Shown: positions 16,801 to 24,931 of the stretch, in pieces
How positions within the stretch are numbered: the stretch's first letter is position 1
Layout: each line of letters begins with the position of its first letter
From: LMUY01 sp964245075
GTDB lineage: Bacteria > Pseudomonadota > Alphaproteobacteria > Acetobacterales > Acetobacteraceae
Direction of reading: 5' to 3'
Assembly (NCBI GenBank): GCA_964245075.1
Contig: CAXTLC010000007.1
Coordinates: 1 to 64,000, forward strand
Length of the DNA stretch: 64,000 nt
Made by a program: the position numbers and the translations under genes
The notes under the pieces: generated by a model
Seen by the model: only the letters and a program-made list of their open reading frames with translations
Database searches by the model: none
What the model was told of the DNA's origin: nothing

Positions 16801-17381
16801 GAGGACTCCTCGGCGTCCGGAACGCGCCGCTTGCCGCCTACGAAAACAGATATCTTGCCCTTGACGTCGAGCAGCCTGGACACGCCTGCACCGAGTGCCA
16901 GCAGTTGCCGCAAGCTGTCGTTGTCAAGCTTCTGCACGTCGTCCGCCCACCCGACCAGCAGCTCGATCAGGTCGTGCATCTGGCGCATCCGCGCCTGGGC
17001 GTGGCGCTCCTCCGGCCCGCTCGGCCGCTCCATCAGCACGTCGCGCAGCAAGGACAGCGTGGGATCGATCTCCCGCTTGCGCCGTTCCTCCGCGAGCGTG
17101 CGGACGATCTGCCAAACATCGTCCGGCGCCTCGAAATGGTCCCGCCGGTCGCCCGGCAGGTGCCGCTTGCGGACCAGGCGCCATCCTTCCAGCTCCTTGA
17201 TCCCCATGCTGACGTTGGACCGCGAAACGCCGAGCGCCTCGGTGATCTCCTCCGCGTTCAGCGGCCGGTCGGACAGGAACAGGAGCGCGTAGATCTGGCC
17301 GACGGTCCGGTTGATCCCCCAGCGGCCACCCATCTCGCCGAAATGCAGGACGAACTTCTCGGTCAACGGTGGCAGAACCAT
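16797..17381 (-). CDS. GbsR/MarR-type transcriptional regulator
   Basis: A 194-residue winged-helix regulator of the GbsR family. The motif FGEMGGRWGINRTVGQIYALLF is at the N-terminus, and the recognition region EEITEALGVSRSNVSMGIKEL follows. ATG 17381 is chosen because GAAGGTG lies 8-9 bases upstream and the family motif starts soon after; an ATG at 17447 is in frame but less likely. It leads the cyd operon with a four-base overlap into cydA. A 7-bp-arm inverted repeat at 17398-17417 lies just upstream, consistent with autoregulation. The effector is unknown. Confidence 0.88.
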   Translation of the reverse strand: MVLPPLTEKFVLHFGEMGGRWGINRTVGQIYALLFLSDRPLNAEEITEALGVSRSNVSMGIKELEGWRLVRKRHLPGDRRDHFEAPDDVWQIVRTLAEERRKREIDPTLSLLRDVLMERPSGPEERHAQARMRQMHDLIELLVGWADDVQKLDNDSLRQLLALGAGVSRLLDVKGKISVFVGGKRRVPDAEESS

Positions 17382-17397
17382 GCCAGCACCTTCTGGT

Positions 17398-17417
17398 ATT
17401 TCAGCAAAGACTGAAAT
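17398..17417 (-). promoter_or_regulatory. Inverted repeat before the regulator-cydAB operon
   Basis: ATTTCAG (17398-17404) and CTGAAAT (17411-17417) are exact inverted arms around CAAAGA. The centre is 26 bases upstream of the regulator's ATG, in the position of an operator. It is the only clear dyad in the short leader. Binding by the GbsR-type product is inference. Confidence 0.5.
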
Positions 17418-17460
17418 CACAGATAACACCGCAGGAGCGGCGTTCAAGCCTGCTCCCAGG

Positions 17461-18429
17461 TCACGGCGGCAGGCGCAGCAGGGGGATGGCGCCGACGGAA
17501 AGCACCCCGTCGCGCACGGTGAAGGGAAGCGCCGCGCTCAGGACCCCGTCCGGGCCGCGCGTGGCCAGGAGGCCGAGCAGCGCGCCGGCCGCTTGCCCGC
17601 TGCCGCGGGTGATGGCGCCGGCCCCGGCCAGCGCCCCGATCGCCTCCGCGAAGCCGGTCAGCCGCAGGAGGCCCGCCGCCTCCACCTGCAAGGCGCCGTC
17701 CAGCCCGAGCGTTGCCTCGCCTTGCCCGGCAAGCGGTCCCCACCGGAACGACGCCCCATCCAGGATCAGCCGGCCGCCGGCATCCCGCCACGCGGCCAGT
17801 GCCGCCGGGTCGCGCTGTGGCGGGACCGGCCGGGTCCACCTCGCGTGCAGCTCCAGCCGCGACGCCCCGCCGCCCGGCAGCGCGCCGCCCGGCATGGCGG
17901 GTGCGGCAAGGGCCAGGCTTGCCTCCGCCCCCTGCCATCGCAGCCGCGCCGTGTCCGCCGTCGCTTCCCCGGCCGGCAGGGTCAGGCGGAGCCCGCGGCC
18001 TGACACGGTGACGCCGCCGCCGGGCGCCACGGTGACTGCCAGCTGGCCGGCAGCGAGCGGCATGACCAGGTTCCCTGCCCGCAACGCCTGCGCCCCGCCC
18101 GGCGTCAGCGTCACCGCGCCGGGACGCCACGGGGCGGAAAGCCGCGCTTCGCCGGCCTGCCAGGACAGCGCCCCGGCCTGCCCCGGCAGGCCGGCCGCGA
18201 GCGTCAGGTCCGGCACGACCACCTCCGCCCGCAGCGGCCAGCCTGCCCGGCGCGGCGGCCCGCCGGTCACGCTGCACCCAGCGGCCGCCAGTTCGCGCTG
18301 CCAAACCGCCGCCCGCGACAGCAGGCGCCCCGTCAGCAGCCACCACGCGCCGGCGTCCGCCAGCAGCAGCAGGACCAGGGTGGCCAGGACGGCCGCGAAG
18401 CCGATGCGGACGGGGCGCACGGACGTCAT
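17461..18429 (-). CDS. DUF2125 family protein
   Basis: A 322-residue protein with one N-terminal membrane helix (about 10-32) and a long beta-rich, Ala/Gly-rich periplasmic part, as in DUF2125 proteins of alphaproteobacteria. No catalytic motif is visible. ATG 18429 (MTSVRPVRIGF) gives a normal membrane anchor; an ATG at 18492 is in frame but adds an arginine-rich segment without homology. Its 3' end lies 80 bp before the GbsR gene on the same strand. Function is unknown. Confidence 0.75.
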   Translation of the reverse strand: MTSVRPVRIGFAAVLATLVLLLLADAGAWWLLTGRLLSRAAVWQRELAAAGCSVTGGPPRRAGWPLRAEVVVPDLTLAAGLPGQAGALSWQAGEARLSAPWRPGAVTLTPGGAQALRAGNLVMPLAAGQLAVTVAPGGGVTVSGRGLRLTLPAGEATADTARLRWQGAEASLALAAPAMPGGALPGGGASRLELHARWTRPVPPQRDPAALAAWRDAGGRLILDGASFRWGPLAGQGEATLGLDGALQVEAAGLLRLTGFAEAIGALAGAGAITRGSGQAAGALLGLLATRGPDGVLSAALPFTVRDGVLSVGAIPLLRLPP

Positions 18430-18722
18430 GAGCAGGCGCCCAGGCAAGCGTCCAGGCAGGCGCCGGAGCCGTGGGGAGGCGCAATCATCCACAGCGGCGA
18501 ACGAATGCCCGGCGTTTCCCCCGCCGCGCCTGCCACCGCGGCGGCGGCGAAGCCGGGCCGGTCAGCCCCGGGCGCGATTTCCTGCTGTTTTCCTGGCATG
18601 TCCACGCCGTTAAAAATCGGCCGCAAGCGTGATTCGCGCGTTAAACCACCGGTGGAACCGGGCTGTTGGAGGCAGGTGGGCCGCTTTCCTCGCTCGCAAC
18701 CGCAGCGCCCGGGGCCAACCGC

Positions 18723-19325
18723 TCACAGAGTTGTCCACAGGCTGGGCGCCGCGCCGGGAGGCGGTGAGGCGTGCGAAAGCCCGAGAAACGCGGCGATCAG
18801 CTTGACGTACTCGCTCCCGAGCAGCCGCGCCCGGCCCGCGCGCCCGAGCCCCGCCGGCTGCACGGGCGCCGGCAGCAACGCCACCTCCGGCATGGCCCGC
18901 CTCAGTTCCAGCATCGCCCGCGGCATGTGGTAGTCCGCGGTGACCACGATCAGCGAGCGGATGCCGTTCGCCCGCGCCCAGGCTCCGGTTTCCACAGCGT
19001 TGCCCAGCGTGGTGGTGGCCGCCCGCCCCAGCGTGACCCGGCCGGCGATCGGCCCCGGGTCCACGTCGCTGCGCCGCGCGAGTTCGGCCAGCCCCGCGCC
19101 GCGGGCCACGCCGGACACCAGCAGCAGGCGGGCTTGCCCGGCGGCAAGCAGGCGCAACGCCGTTTCCACCCGGTCTGCCCCGCCGGTCAGCGCCACGATC
19201 CCGTCGGCGTCCGGCGGCAGGCTGGCCGGCCGGTTCACCGCGGCCAGGAACGCGGCGAAGCCGCCGCCGAACCCCACGGCCAGGACCAGCAGCCCGGCGG
19301 CGATGGCCAACCGCCGCCGGGTCAC
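18723..19325 (-). CDS. YdcF family (DUF218) protein
   Basis: A 200-residue DUF218 protein: one N-terminal membrane helix (about 5-28) and a soluble domain with GIVALTGGADRVETAL, LLVSGVARG, TTLGNAVETGAWA and VVTADYHMPRAML, all typical of YdcF/SanA. Some family members act in envelope integrity. GTG 19325 overlaps the ftsX stop codon (GTGA). The ftsE-ftsX-YdcF order recurs in alphaproteobacteria; the acyltransferase gene that often follows is absent here. Confidence 0.88.
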   Translation of the reverse strand: MTRRRLAIAAGLLVLAVGFGGGFAAFLAAVNRPASLPPDADGIVALTGGADRVETALRLLAAGQARLLLVSGVARGAGLAELARRSDVDPGPIAGRVTLGRAATTTLGNAVETGAWARANGIRSLIVVTADYHMPRAMLELRRAMPEVALLPAPVQPAGLGRAGRARLLGSEYVKLIAAFLGLSHASPPPGAAPSLWTTL

Positions 19326-20233
19326 GGCAGCCGGCGCAGCCAGCGCCGCACGGTGAACTGCGCGGTGAGCCACCCGATGCCCGCCGCCGCCGCCGGCAGC
19401 GCCGGCAAGGCCAGCCACACCGCCACGGGCAGCCCCGGCAGCGCCCCGTCGCCCGGCGCGGCGTCCTCGAACGGCTGCGCCAAGGCGGCAAGCCCGAGCA
19501 GCACGGGGAACGCCACCGCCGCCCCGGCCGCCGCGCCGGTGGCGGCGAGCACGGTGGCGCGGCGCGCGAACCGTCCGGCGATGAACCCGTCGGTGGCGCC
19601 CAGGCCGTGCACGATCTCGATCGCGTCCCGCCGTGCCGCCAGGCCGGCGCGCGTGGCGACCGCCACCACCGCCGCGCCCACCCCGGCCACCATCACCAGC
19701 GCCGCCGCCGCGCAGGCTTGCAGGCTGCGGGCCAGCAGGGTCAGCCGTTGCAGCCAGACATCCTGGCTTTCCAGGAACACCCCCGGCACCGCGGCGTTCA
19801 GCCGCGCCTGCAACCCGCCGTCCGCCGCCGCCTCGCCCGCCGCCAGCCGCGCTTCCACCACCGCCGGCAGCGGCAGCGCGCGGGCCTGCGCCGCGTTGCC
19901 CAGCCATTGACGCAGCAGGTCGTCCAGCTCGGCCGCCGACAGCACCCGCACCGTCGCGATCCCCGGCGAGCCGCGCAGCAGGGTGACGGCGCGGTGGAGC
20001 CGCGTGTCCCCGCCGGCATCGTCCGCCGGGCGCGGCACCAGCACGACCAGCACCGCCGCCGCGCCGGACTGCCAATGCCCGGCGATCGCGGCGGCGGCCA
20101 GGAACCCGGCGACGGTCAGCGCCGCCAGGAACGTCATCGCCGCCACCAGCGCCGGCAGCAGCCGGTCGGACAGCGCCCGGCGCAGCCCCAGGTCGTCGAA
20201 CCGCGCCGGGCGGAGCAGCGCCCGGCTAGGCAT
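19322..20233 (-). CDS. ftsX: Cell division ABC transporter-like permease
   Basis: A 303-residue FtsX with four predicted membrane segments (about 28-52, 165-195, 220-250, 270-292) and a periplasmic loop between the first two. With FtsE it forms the complex that controls septal peptidoglycan hydrolases. Sequence conservation in FtsX is low; the assignment rests on topology, the RRDAIEIVHGLGATDGFIAGRF coupling region (given in part) and the overlap with ftsE. It overlaps ftsE by 8 bases and YdcF by 4. Confidence 0.9.
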   Translation of the reverse strand: MPSRALLRPARFDDLGLRRALSDRLLPALVAAMTFLAALTVAGFLAAAAIAGHWQSGAAAVLVVLVPRPADDAGGDTRLHRAVTLLRGSPGIATVRVLSAAELDDLLRQWLGNAAQARALPLPAVVEARLAAGEAAADGGLQARLNAAVPGVFLESQDVWLQRLTLLARSLQACAAAALVMVAGVGAAVVAVATRAGLAARRDAIEIVHGLGATDGFIAGRFARRATVLAATGAAAGAAVAFPVLLGLAALAQPFEDAAPGDGALPGLPVAVWLALPALPAAAAGIGWLTAQFTVRRWLRRLP

Positions 20234-20930
20234 GGGAAACCAGCCGCCCTTCGCACAGCCGCAGGGAGCGCGCCGGGTAGCGCCCGACCAGCGCGTCGTT
20301 GTGGGTGGCCACCAGCACCGTGGTCCCCAGCCGGTTCATCTCCCCGATCAGCTGCATCAGCCGGTCCGCCTGCGCTTCGTCCAGGTTGCCGGTGGGCTCG
20401 TCGGCCAGCAGCAGGGCAGGGCGGCCGATCACCGCCCGGGCGATGGCGACGCGCTGCTGCTCGCCGCCGGACAAGGCGGCCGGGCGGGCGTCGGTGCGGC
20501 GGTCCAGGCCGACCCAGCGCACGATCTCCTCCACGTCGGCCCGGATCTGCCCTTCCGGCCGGCCGCGCAGGCGCAGCGGCAGCGCCACGTTGTCGAAGAC
20601 GGACAGGTGCGGCATCAGCCGGAAGTCCTGGAACACCACGCCGATCTGGCGGCGCAGCGGCGGCAGCTCCCGCCGCCCGGCCGCGCCGACCTCCTGCCCC
20701 AGCACGAACAAGCGGCCGGCCGAGGGACGGCTGGCCAGGTACAGCAGCCGCAGCAGGCTGGACTTGCCCGCCCCGGACGGACCCAGCAGCCAGCGGAACC
20801 CGCCATCGGCGACCGAGAAGCTGATGTCCCGCAGCACTGGCTCCGCGCCGCCGTAGCGCAGGCCGACGCCTTCCAGCCGGACCGTCGCCGTTCCATGGCG
20901 GTCCGTCGCCGTTCCATGGCGGTCCGTCAC
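20226..20930 (-). CDS. ftsE: Cell division ATP-binding protein
   Basis: A 234-residue ABC ATPase. Walker A GPSGAGKS is at about 50-57, signature LSGGEQQR follows, and the Walker B region is LLLADEPTGNLD. The family body starts at VRLEGVGLRYGG; the preceding 16 residues (TDRHGTA repeated twice) are encoded by two 21-bp tandem units that run to the assembly gap. The frame's GTG at 20930 is 6 bases from the N run. If the gap is artefactual this GTG is the probable start. A repeat-encoded N-terminus on FtsE is unusual. Confidence 0.92.
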   Translation of the reverse strand: MTDRHGTATDRHGTATVRLEGVGLRYGGAEPVLRDISFSVADGGFRWLLGPSGAGKSSLLRLLYLASRPSAGRLFVLGQEVGAAGRRELPPLRRQIGVVFQDFRLMPHLSVFDNVALPLRLRGRPEGQIRADVEEIVRWVGLDRRTDARPAALSGGEQQRVAIARAVIGRPALLLADEPTGNLDEAQADRLMQLIGEMNRLGTTVLVATHNDALVGRYPARSLRLCEGRLVSHA

Positions 20931-21091
20931 CGCGGANNNNNNNNNNNNNNNNNNNNNNNNNNNNNNNNNNNNNNNNNNNNNNNNNNNNNNNNNNNNNNNN
21001 NNNNNNNNNNNNNNNNNNNNNNNNNNNNNNNNNNNNCCGTCGCCGTTCCATGGCGGTCCGTCGCCGTTCCATGGCGGTCCGTCACCGCGGA
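20882..21091. repeat. 21-bp tandem repeat flanking assembly gap 1
   Basis: Positions 20882-20936 and 21037-21091 are identical over 55 bases, with 100 N between them. Each copy has two 21-bp units (ccgtcgccgttccatggcgg plus t) and a 13-base tail that includes the GTG start of ftsE. An exact 55-base match of contig ends is what two overlapping de Bruijn contigs would give, so the gap probably closes by merging the copies. Confidence 0.85.
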
Positions 21092-21136
21092 CCCCCGGCG
21101 GTTGCCAAGGCGGCGGCGGGTAAGCAGACTCCGGCC

Positions 21137-21562
21137 ATGCGGATCACCTGCCCGTCCTGCGCCGCCGAGTACGAGGTGCCGGGGCCGCTGGCACCCGGGC
21201 GTGCCGTCCGCTGCGCGCGGTGCGGCCACCAGTGGCCCCCCGCCGCCCCCGAGCTGGCCTCCCCCGAACCGGCCCGCCCCGAGCCGGCCATGGAGCCGGA
21301 GCCGGAGCCGGTCCCATGGCCAGCGCCCGCGCCAGAACCGCCAGCGCCAGAATTGCCCGTGACCGCGCCGCCCGTGACCGCGCCGCCGTCCCGCCGTCCC
21401 CTGGCCCTCCGCGTGCCCCCCGGGGCTGCGCTGGCCTTGGCATGGCTCGGCAGCGCCATGCTGATCGCGGCGCTGGTGATGGCCGCCCTGGTGTTCCGCA
21501 AGCCGGTCATGCACGCCTGGCCCCCGAGCATCCGCTTGTTCGCAGCCCTGGGCCTTGGCTGA
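21137..21562 (+). CDS. MJ0042 zinc-ribbon membrane protein
   Basis: A 141-residue protein. The N-terminal zinc ribbon has CPSC (about 5-8) and CARCGHQW (about 26-33), as in the MJ0042 family. A Pro/Glu/Ala-rich linker (about 40-85) includes a short PVTAPPVTAPP duplication, and one membrane helix lies at about 95-118 near the C-terminus. It is divergent from ftsE, a common neighbourhood in this group. The start lies about 45 bp after the gap-flanking repeat, so its promoter region is affected by the assembly gap. Confidence 0.82.
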   Translation: MRITCPSCAAEYEVPGPLAPGRAVRCARCGHQWPPAAPELASPEPARPEPAMEPEPEPVPWPAPAPEPPAPELPVTAPPVTAPPSRRPLALRVPPGAALALAWLGSAMLIAALVMAALVFRKPVMHAWPPSIRLFAALGLG

Positions 21563-21568
21563 CCCGTT

Positions 21569-23383
21569 TCATCGCACGGCCGCCGCGATGTCGTGGAACA
21601 GCCGGGCCGGCAGGCTGCCGCCGGTGACGCCCTTCATCGGGTGGTTGTCGTCGTTGCCCAGCCACACCGCGATCACCTCCGGCCCCACCGCGCCGATGAA
21701 CCAGGCGTCCCGGTAGTCCTGCGTCGTCCCCGTCTTGCCCGCCGCCACCCGGCCCGGCACCGCGGCGGCGCGCCCGCTGCCGCGGCTGACGACCGCCGCC
21801 AGCATCCGCACCATCATCCCCGCCTCCACCACCGGCACCACCCGCTCCGCCGCCGGGCGCGGCAGCGGCAGCGGGTGGTGGCCCGACACGGCCGCCTCCA
21901 GCGCGGTCGGCAGCACGGCGTAGCCCCCGTTGAACAGGCTCGCATAGGCAGCCGCCATCTCCAGCACCCCCACCTCGCCGGTGCCCAGCGCCAGGCTGGC
22001 ATTGTCCGGCAGCGCCTCGATGATCCCCAGCCGGTGCGCCACCGCGGCCACCGCATGCGGCCCGCCCGCCCGCAGCAGCAGGCGGACGGCGGCCGTGTTG
22101 AGCGACTCCGCGAACGCGTCCTCCAGCGTCACCTCGCCGCGGAAGCCGGGCTCGAAGTTGGACGGGCTGTAGCTGCCGAGCCGCAGCGGCGCGTCCGACA
22201 CCGTGTCGTCCGGGGTGGCGCCCTTTTCCAGCGCCGCCAGCCAAACGAACGCCTTGAAGGCGGAGCCGGGCTGCCGCCGCGCCAGCACGGCGCGGTTGAA
22301 CGGCCCGGTGCGCCAGTCCCGCCCGCCGACCATGGCGCGCACGGCGCCGCTGCCCGCGTCCAGCACCACCACCGCGCCTTCCCCCACGTCCGCAGCCGCT
22401 CCCGGGCCGTTCAGCACGGCGGCGAGCCTTCTTTCCGCCACCGCCTGCAAGCGGGAATCCAGCGTGGTGCGGACGGTCGCGTCCGCGTCCGGCGGCAACG
22501 CGGCCTGCGCCTGCTCGGCCGCCCAGTCCGCGAACCAGGGCGCCGCGGGGCCGGACGCGGGCGGAAAGGCGATCTGCGCCGAGGCGGCCTGCGCCTGCGC
22601 CGCCGTGATGGCGCCGGTTTCCGCCATGGCGGCCAGCACCGCCCGCCCGCGTGCCGCCGCGGCTGCCGGGTCCGCCCGCGGGTTGAGCCGGGACGGCGCG
22701 CGCGGGATGCCTGCCAGCACGGCGCTCTGCCACAGGTTGAGCTGCCGGGCGGACACGCCGAAATACAGCCGCGCCGCCGCGTCCACCCCCCAGGTGCCGC
22801 TGCCCAGGTACACGCGGTTGAGCCAGATCTCCAGGATCTCGCGCTTGGTGAAGTGCTGCTCCAGCCACACGGTCAGCATCAGCTCCTGCACCTTGCGGCG
22901 GAAGGTGCGGGCGTTGGTGAGGAACAGGTTCTTGGCCACCTGCTGCGTCAAGGTGGAGCCGCCCTGCCGCAGCCGCCCGGCGCGCAGGTTCACCAGCACC
23001 GCGCGCGCCATGCCCAGCACGTCGATGCCCGGATGGCGCCAGAACCGCCGGTCCTCGATGGCCACGGCCGCGTCCGGCAGCCAGTGCGGCAGGTCCGGCA
23101 AGCGCAGCGGGTCCCCCACGACGTCCCCGAAGGTGGCGAAAGGGTGGCCGCCGCGGTCCTGCAGGGTCAGCCCGGGGCGCCGCGCCGCGTCCAGCGCCGC
23201 TTCCGGCCGCGGCAGGTCGCGCGCGAACCAGAGCAGCACGGAGCCCGCCGCCAGCACCGCCCAGATGGCGGCGATCAGCAGGATGCGGGTGACGCGCCAG
23301 CCCAGCCGGCCAGGCCGCTTGGCTGCCCGCCAGGCTGCCGGCGCGGGCGGGTGGTCGGGTGCCACGGGCGCGGCGCGGGCCAT
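21569..23383 (-). CDS. Class A penicillin-binding protein (transglycosylase/transpeptidase)
   Basis: A 604-residue bifunctional PBP. An N-terminal membrane anchor (about 33-53) precedes the GT51 domain, with EDRRFWRHPG and GGSTLTQQVAKN, and the transpeptidase domain, with SAFK (nucleophile Ser), SLNT and KTGTT. It polymerises and crosslinks peptidoglycan in the periplasm. The length is short compared with PBP1a and closer to compact PBP1-type enzymes. Its 3' end is convergent with the zinc-ribbon gene, 6 bp apart. Confidence 0.94.
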   Translation of the reverse strand: MARAAPVAPDHPPAPAAWRAAKRPGRLGWRVTRILLIAAIWAVLAAGSVLLWFARDLPRPEAALDAARRPGLTLQDRGGHPFATFGDVVGDPLRLPDLPHWLPDAAVAIEDRRFWRHPGIDVLGMARAVLVNLRAGRLRQGGSTLTQQVAKNLFLTNARTFRRKVQELMLTVWLEQHFTKREILEIWLNRVYLGSGTWGVDAAARLYFGVSARQLNLWQSAVLAGIPRAPSRLNPRADPAAAAARGRAVLAAMAETGAITAAQAQAASAQIAFPPASGPAAPWFADWAAEQAQAALPPDADATVRTTLDSRLQAVAERRLAAVLNGPGAAADVGEGAVVVLDAGSGAVRAMVGGRDWRTGPFNRAVLARRQPGSAFKAFVWLAALEKGATPDDTVSDAPLRLGSYSPSNFEPGFRGEVTLEDAFAESLNTAAVRLLLRAGGPHAVAAVAHRLGIIEALPDNASLALGTGEVGVLEMAAAYASLFNGGYAVLPTALEAAVSGHHPLPLPRPAAERVVPVVEAGMMVRMLAAVVSRGSGRAAAVPGRVAAGKTGTTQDYRDAWFIGAVGPEVIAVWLGNDDNHPMKGVTGGSLPARLFHDIAAAVR

Positions 23384-23513
23384 GGACGCCGGTCGAGCGG
23401 GAGTTCTAGGCGAGTGAGGGCACTACGCTACGCCTGGCACGCACGCTGTCGCCCCCTGATGCAACCTGCCCCGCATGGCCCGACGATGCGTGGCCGCCGC
23501 TGCGCCGTCAACG

Positions 23514-23656
23514 CAGGGCAGGCGATGGGCAGGGCAGGCGATGGGCAGGGCAGGCGNNNNNNNNNNNNNNNNNNNNNNNNNNNNNNNNNNNNNNNNNNNN
23601 NNNNNNNNNNNNNNNNNNNNNNNNNNNNNNNNNNNNNNNNNNNNNNNNNNNNNNNN
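23514..23656. repeat. 16-bp tandem repeat running into assembly gap 2
   Basis: ATGGGCAGGGCAGGCG occurs at 23525-23540 and 23541-23556, preceded by a partial unit from 23514, and the array runs into 100 N (23557-23656). Unlike gaps 1 and 4, the right flank does not repeat the left flank, so real sequence is probably missing. It lies between the PBP and dehydrogenase genes, where promoters would be expected. Confidence 0.8.
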
Positions 23657-23665
23657 GTCGTATTG

Positions 23666-23689
23666 CCTGCGGGCGCTGCCGCCCGCAGG
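23666..23689 (+). promoter_or_regulatory. Perfect 10-bp hairpin before the dehydrogenase gene
   Basis: CCTGCGGGCG (23666-23675) and CGCCCGCAGG (23680-23689) form a perfect stem around a CTGC loop. It lies 25 bases before the ATG and just ahead of the AAGGAG ribosome-binding site, so it would be in the leader of the dehydrogenase mRNA. It could be a terminator of something in the gap or a 5' stability hairpin. Confidence 0.45.
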
Positions 23690-23714
23690 ATCGCACCCGG
23701 ACAAGGAGTGCTGC

Positions 23715-24626
23715 ATGAAAGGTCTGTTCCTGGACGCGAGCGACGCGCTGGCCGACGTGCTTGACCGCACCGTGCGGCCGGATGACCCGCCAATCGTCGT
23801 CAACCAGGCCGGTTCCGTTCCCGCCGAGGACCTGCCGGGCCTGCTGGACGGCTACCATTTCCTCCTGGACGACCACACGCACCTGCCGGCCGAGGCGCTG
23901 CGGCAATGCCCGTCCCTGAAGCATGTGATCTTCCTCGGCACCGGCGCCCGATCCTACATGGACCCGGAAGCGCTGGCGGCGCTCGGCATCGCCGTGCACA
24001 TCATCAAGGGCTACGGCGACACCGCCGTGGCCGAGCACGCCGTTGCGCTGATCTGGGCCGCCGCCCGCGGGGTTGCGGCCATGGACCGGGGCATGCGCGA
24101 AGGCCGGTGGCTGCGGACGGAAGGCGTGCAGCTGCGCGGCAAGACCCTGGGCCTGCTCGGCTTCGGCGGCATCGCGGCGGAGGTGGCGCGCATCATGGGC
24201 GGCGCCGGCATGCGGGTGACCGCCTGGAACCGCACCCCGCGCGAGGCGCCCGGCGTCGAGTTCGTGCCCCTGGACCGGCTGCTGGCGGAAAGCGACGTGT
24301 TGTCGCTGCACCTGCTGCTGACGGACGAGACGCGCGGCTTCCTGGGGGCGGAGCGGCTGGGCCGGCTGCGCCCGTCCGCCATCCTGGTGAACACCGCCCG
24401 CGGCGCCCTGGTGGACGAGGCGGCGCTGGCCGAGGCGTTGCGCGCCGGCCGCATCGCCCATGCCGCGATGGACGTGTTCGCGCAAGAGCCGCTGCCCGCC
24501 GGACACCCGTTCACCGGGCTGGACCGGGTCACGCTGACGGCGCACAGCGCGTTCCGCACCCCCGAAGCCAGCGACACGCTGATCCGCCGCGCGTTGGATA
24601 TCGCCAAGCAGCTCCCGCAAAGCTAA
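23715..24626 (+). CDS. D-isomer-specific 2-hydroxyacid dehydrogenase
   Basis: A 303-residue NAD(P)-dependent dehydrogenase. The cofactor domain has LGLLGFGGIAAEVARIMGG (GxGxxA-like). The catalytic set is visible as Arg in NTARGALVDE, Glu in AQEPLP and His in TAHSAF, the arrangement of glyoxylate/hydroxypyruvate or phosphoglycerate dehydrogenases. The specific substrate cannot be set. ATG 23715 has a good AAGGAG sequence 9 bases upstream. It precedes tRNA-Leu by 11 bp. Confidence 0.9.
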   Translation: MKGLFLDASDALADVLDRTVRPDDPPIVVNQAGSVPAEDLPGLLDGYHFLLDDHTHLPAEALRQCPSLKHVIFLGTGARSYMDPEALAALGIAVHIIKGYGDTAVAEHAVALIWAAARGVAAMDRGMREGRWLRTEGVQLRGKTLGLLGFGGIAAEVARIMGGAGMRVTAWNRTPREAPGVEFVPLDRLLAESDVLSLHLLLTDETRGFLGAERLGRLRPSAILVNTARGALVDEAALAEALRAGRIAHAAMDVFAQEPLPAGHPFTGLDRVTLTAHSAFRTPEASDTLIRRALDIAKQLPQS

Positions 24627-24637
24627 GGTCCGGCGTC

Positions 24638-24720
24638 GCCCGCCTGGCGGAATGGTAGACGCAGCGGACTTAAAATCCGATGTCCGTGAGGATGTGCCGG
24701 TTCGAGTCCGGCGGCGGGCA
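24638..24720 (+). tRNA. tRNA-Leu (anticodon TAA)
   Basis: An 83-base cloverleaf. The acceptor arms GCCCGCC and GGCGGGC pair exactly, with A as discriminator, and the T-arm GCCGGTTCGAGTCCGGC is canonical. The anticodon loop CTTAAAA has anticodon TAA at 24671-24673. A long variable arm (GATGTCCGTGAGGATGT) is typical of tRNA-Leu. The 3' CCA is not encoded. It follows the dehydrogenase gene closely and is followed by a 15-bp repeat array. Confidence 0.96.
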
Positions 24721-24730
24721 GCCCTCGCAT

Positions 24731-24791
24731 CCGCCAATCCCCGCGCCGCCAATCCCCGCGCCCGCAATCCCCGCATACGCCAATCCTCGCG
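24731..24791. repeat. 15-bp tandem repeat array after tRNA-Leu
   Basis: CCGCCAATCCCCGCG is found at 24731-24745 and 24746-24760, then degenerate units at 24761-24775 and 24777-24791. The array starts 10 bases after the tRNA. No integrase or attachment-site duplication accompanies it. Confidence 0.8.
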
Positions 24792-24823
24792 CCGGCATGG
24801 AACTGTGACACTCCGGTTTCATT

Positions 24824-24853
24824 GTCTTACTGGGCACAGTCTTACTGGGCACA
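24824..24853. repeat. Perfect 15-bp tandem duplication
   Basis: GTCTTACTGGGCACA occurs twice without a break (24824-24838, 24839-24853) in the leader of the small gene at 24932. It is unrelated in sequence to the array at 24731. Confidence 0.85.
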
Positions 24854-24931
24854 AGCGAAACGTAGCCACTGTCTGTCAAGCCGACGGGAAGGTGCATGGT
24901 GAACGAATCGAGGCTGGCGGTGGGAGGTTGA

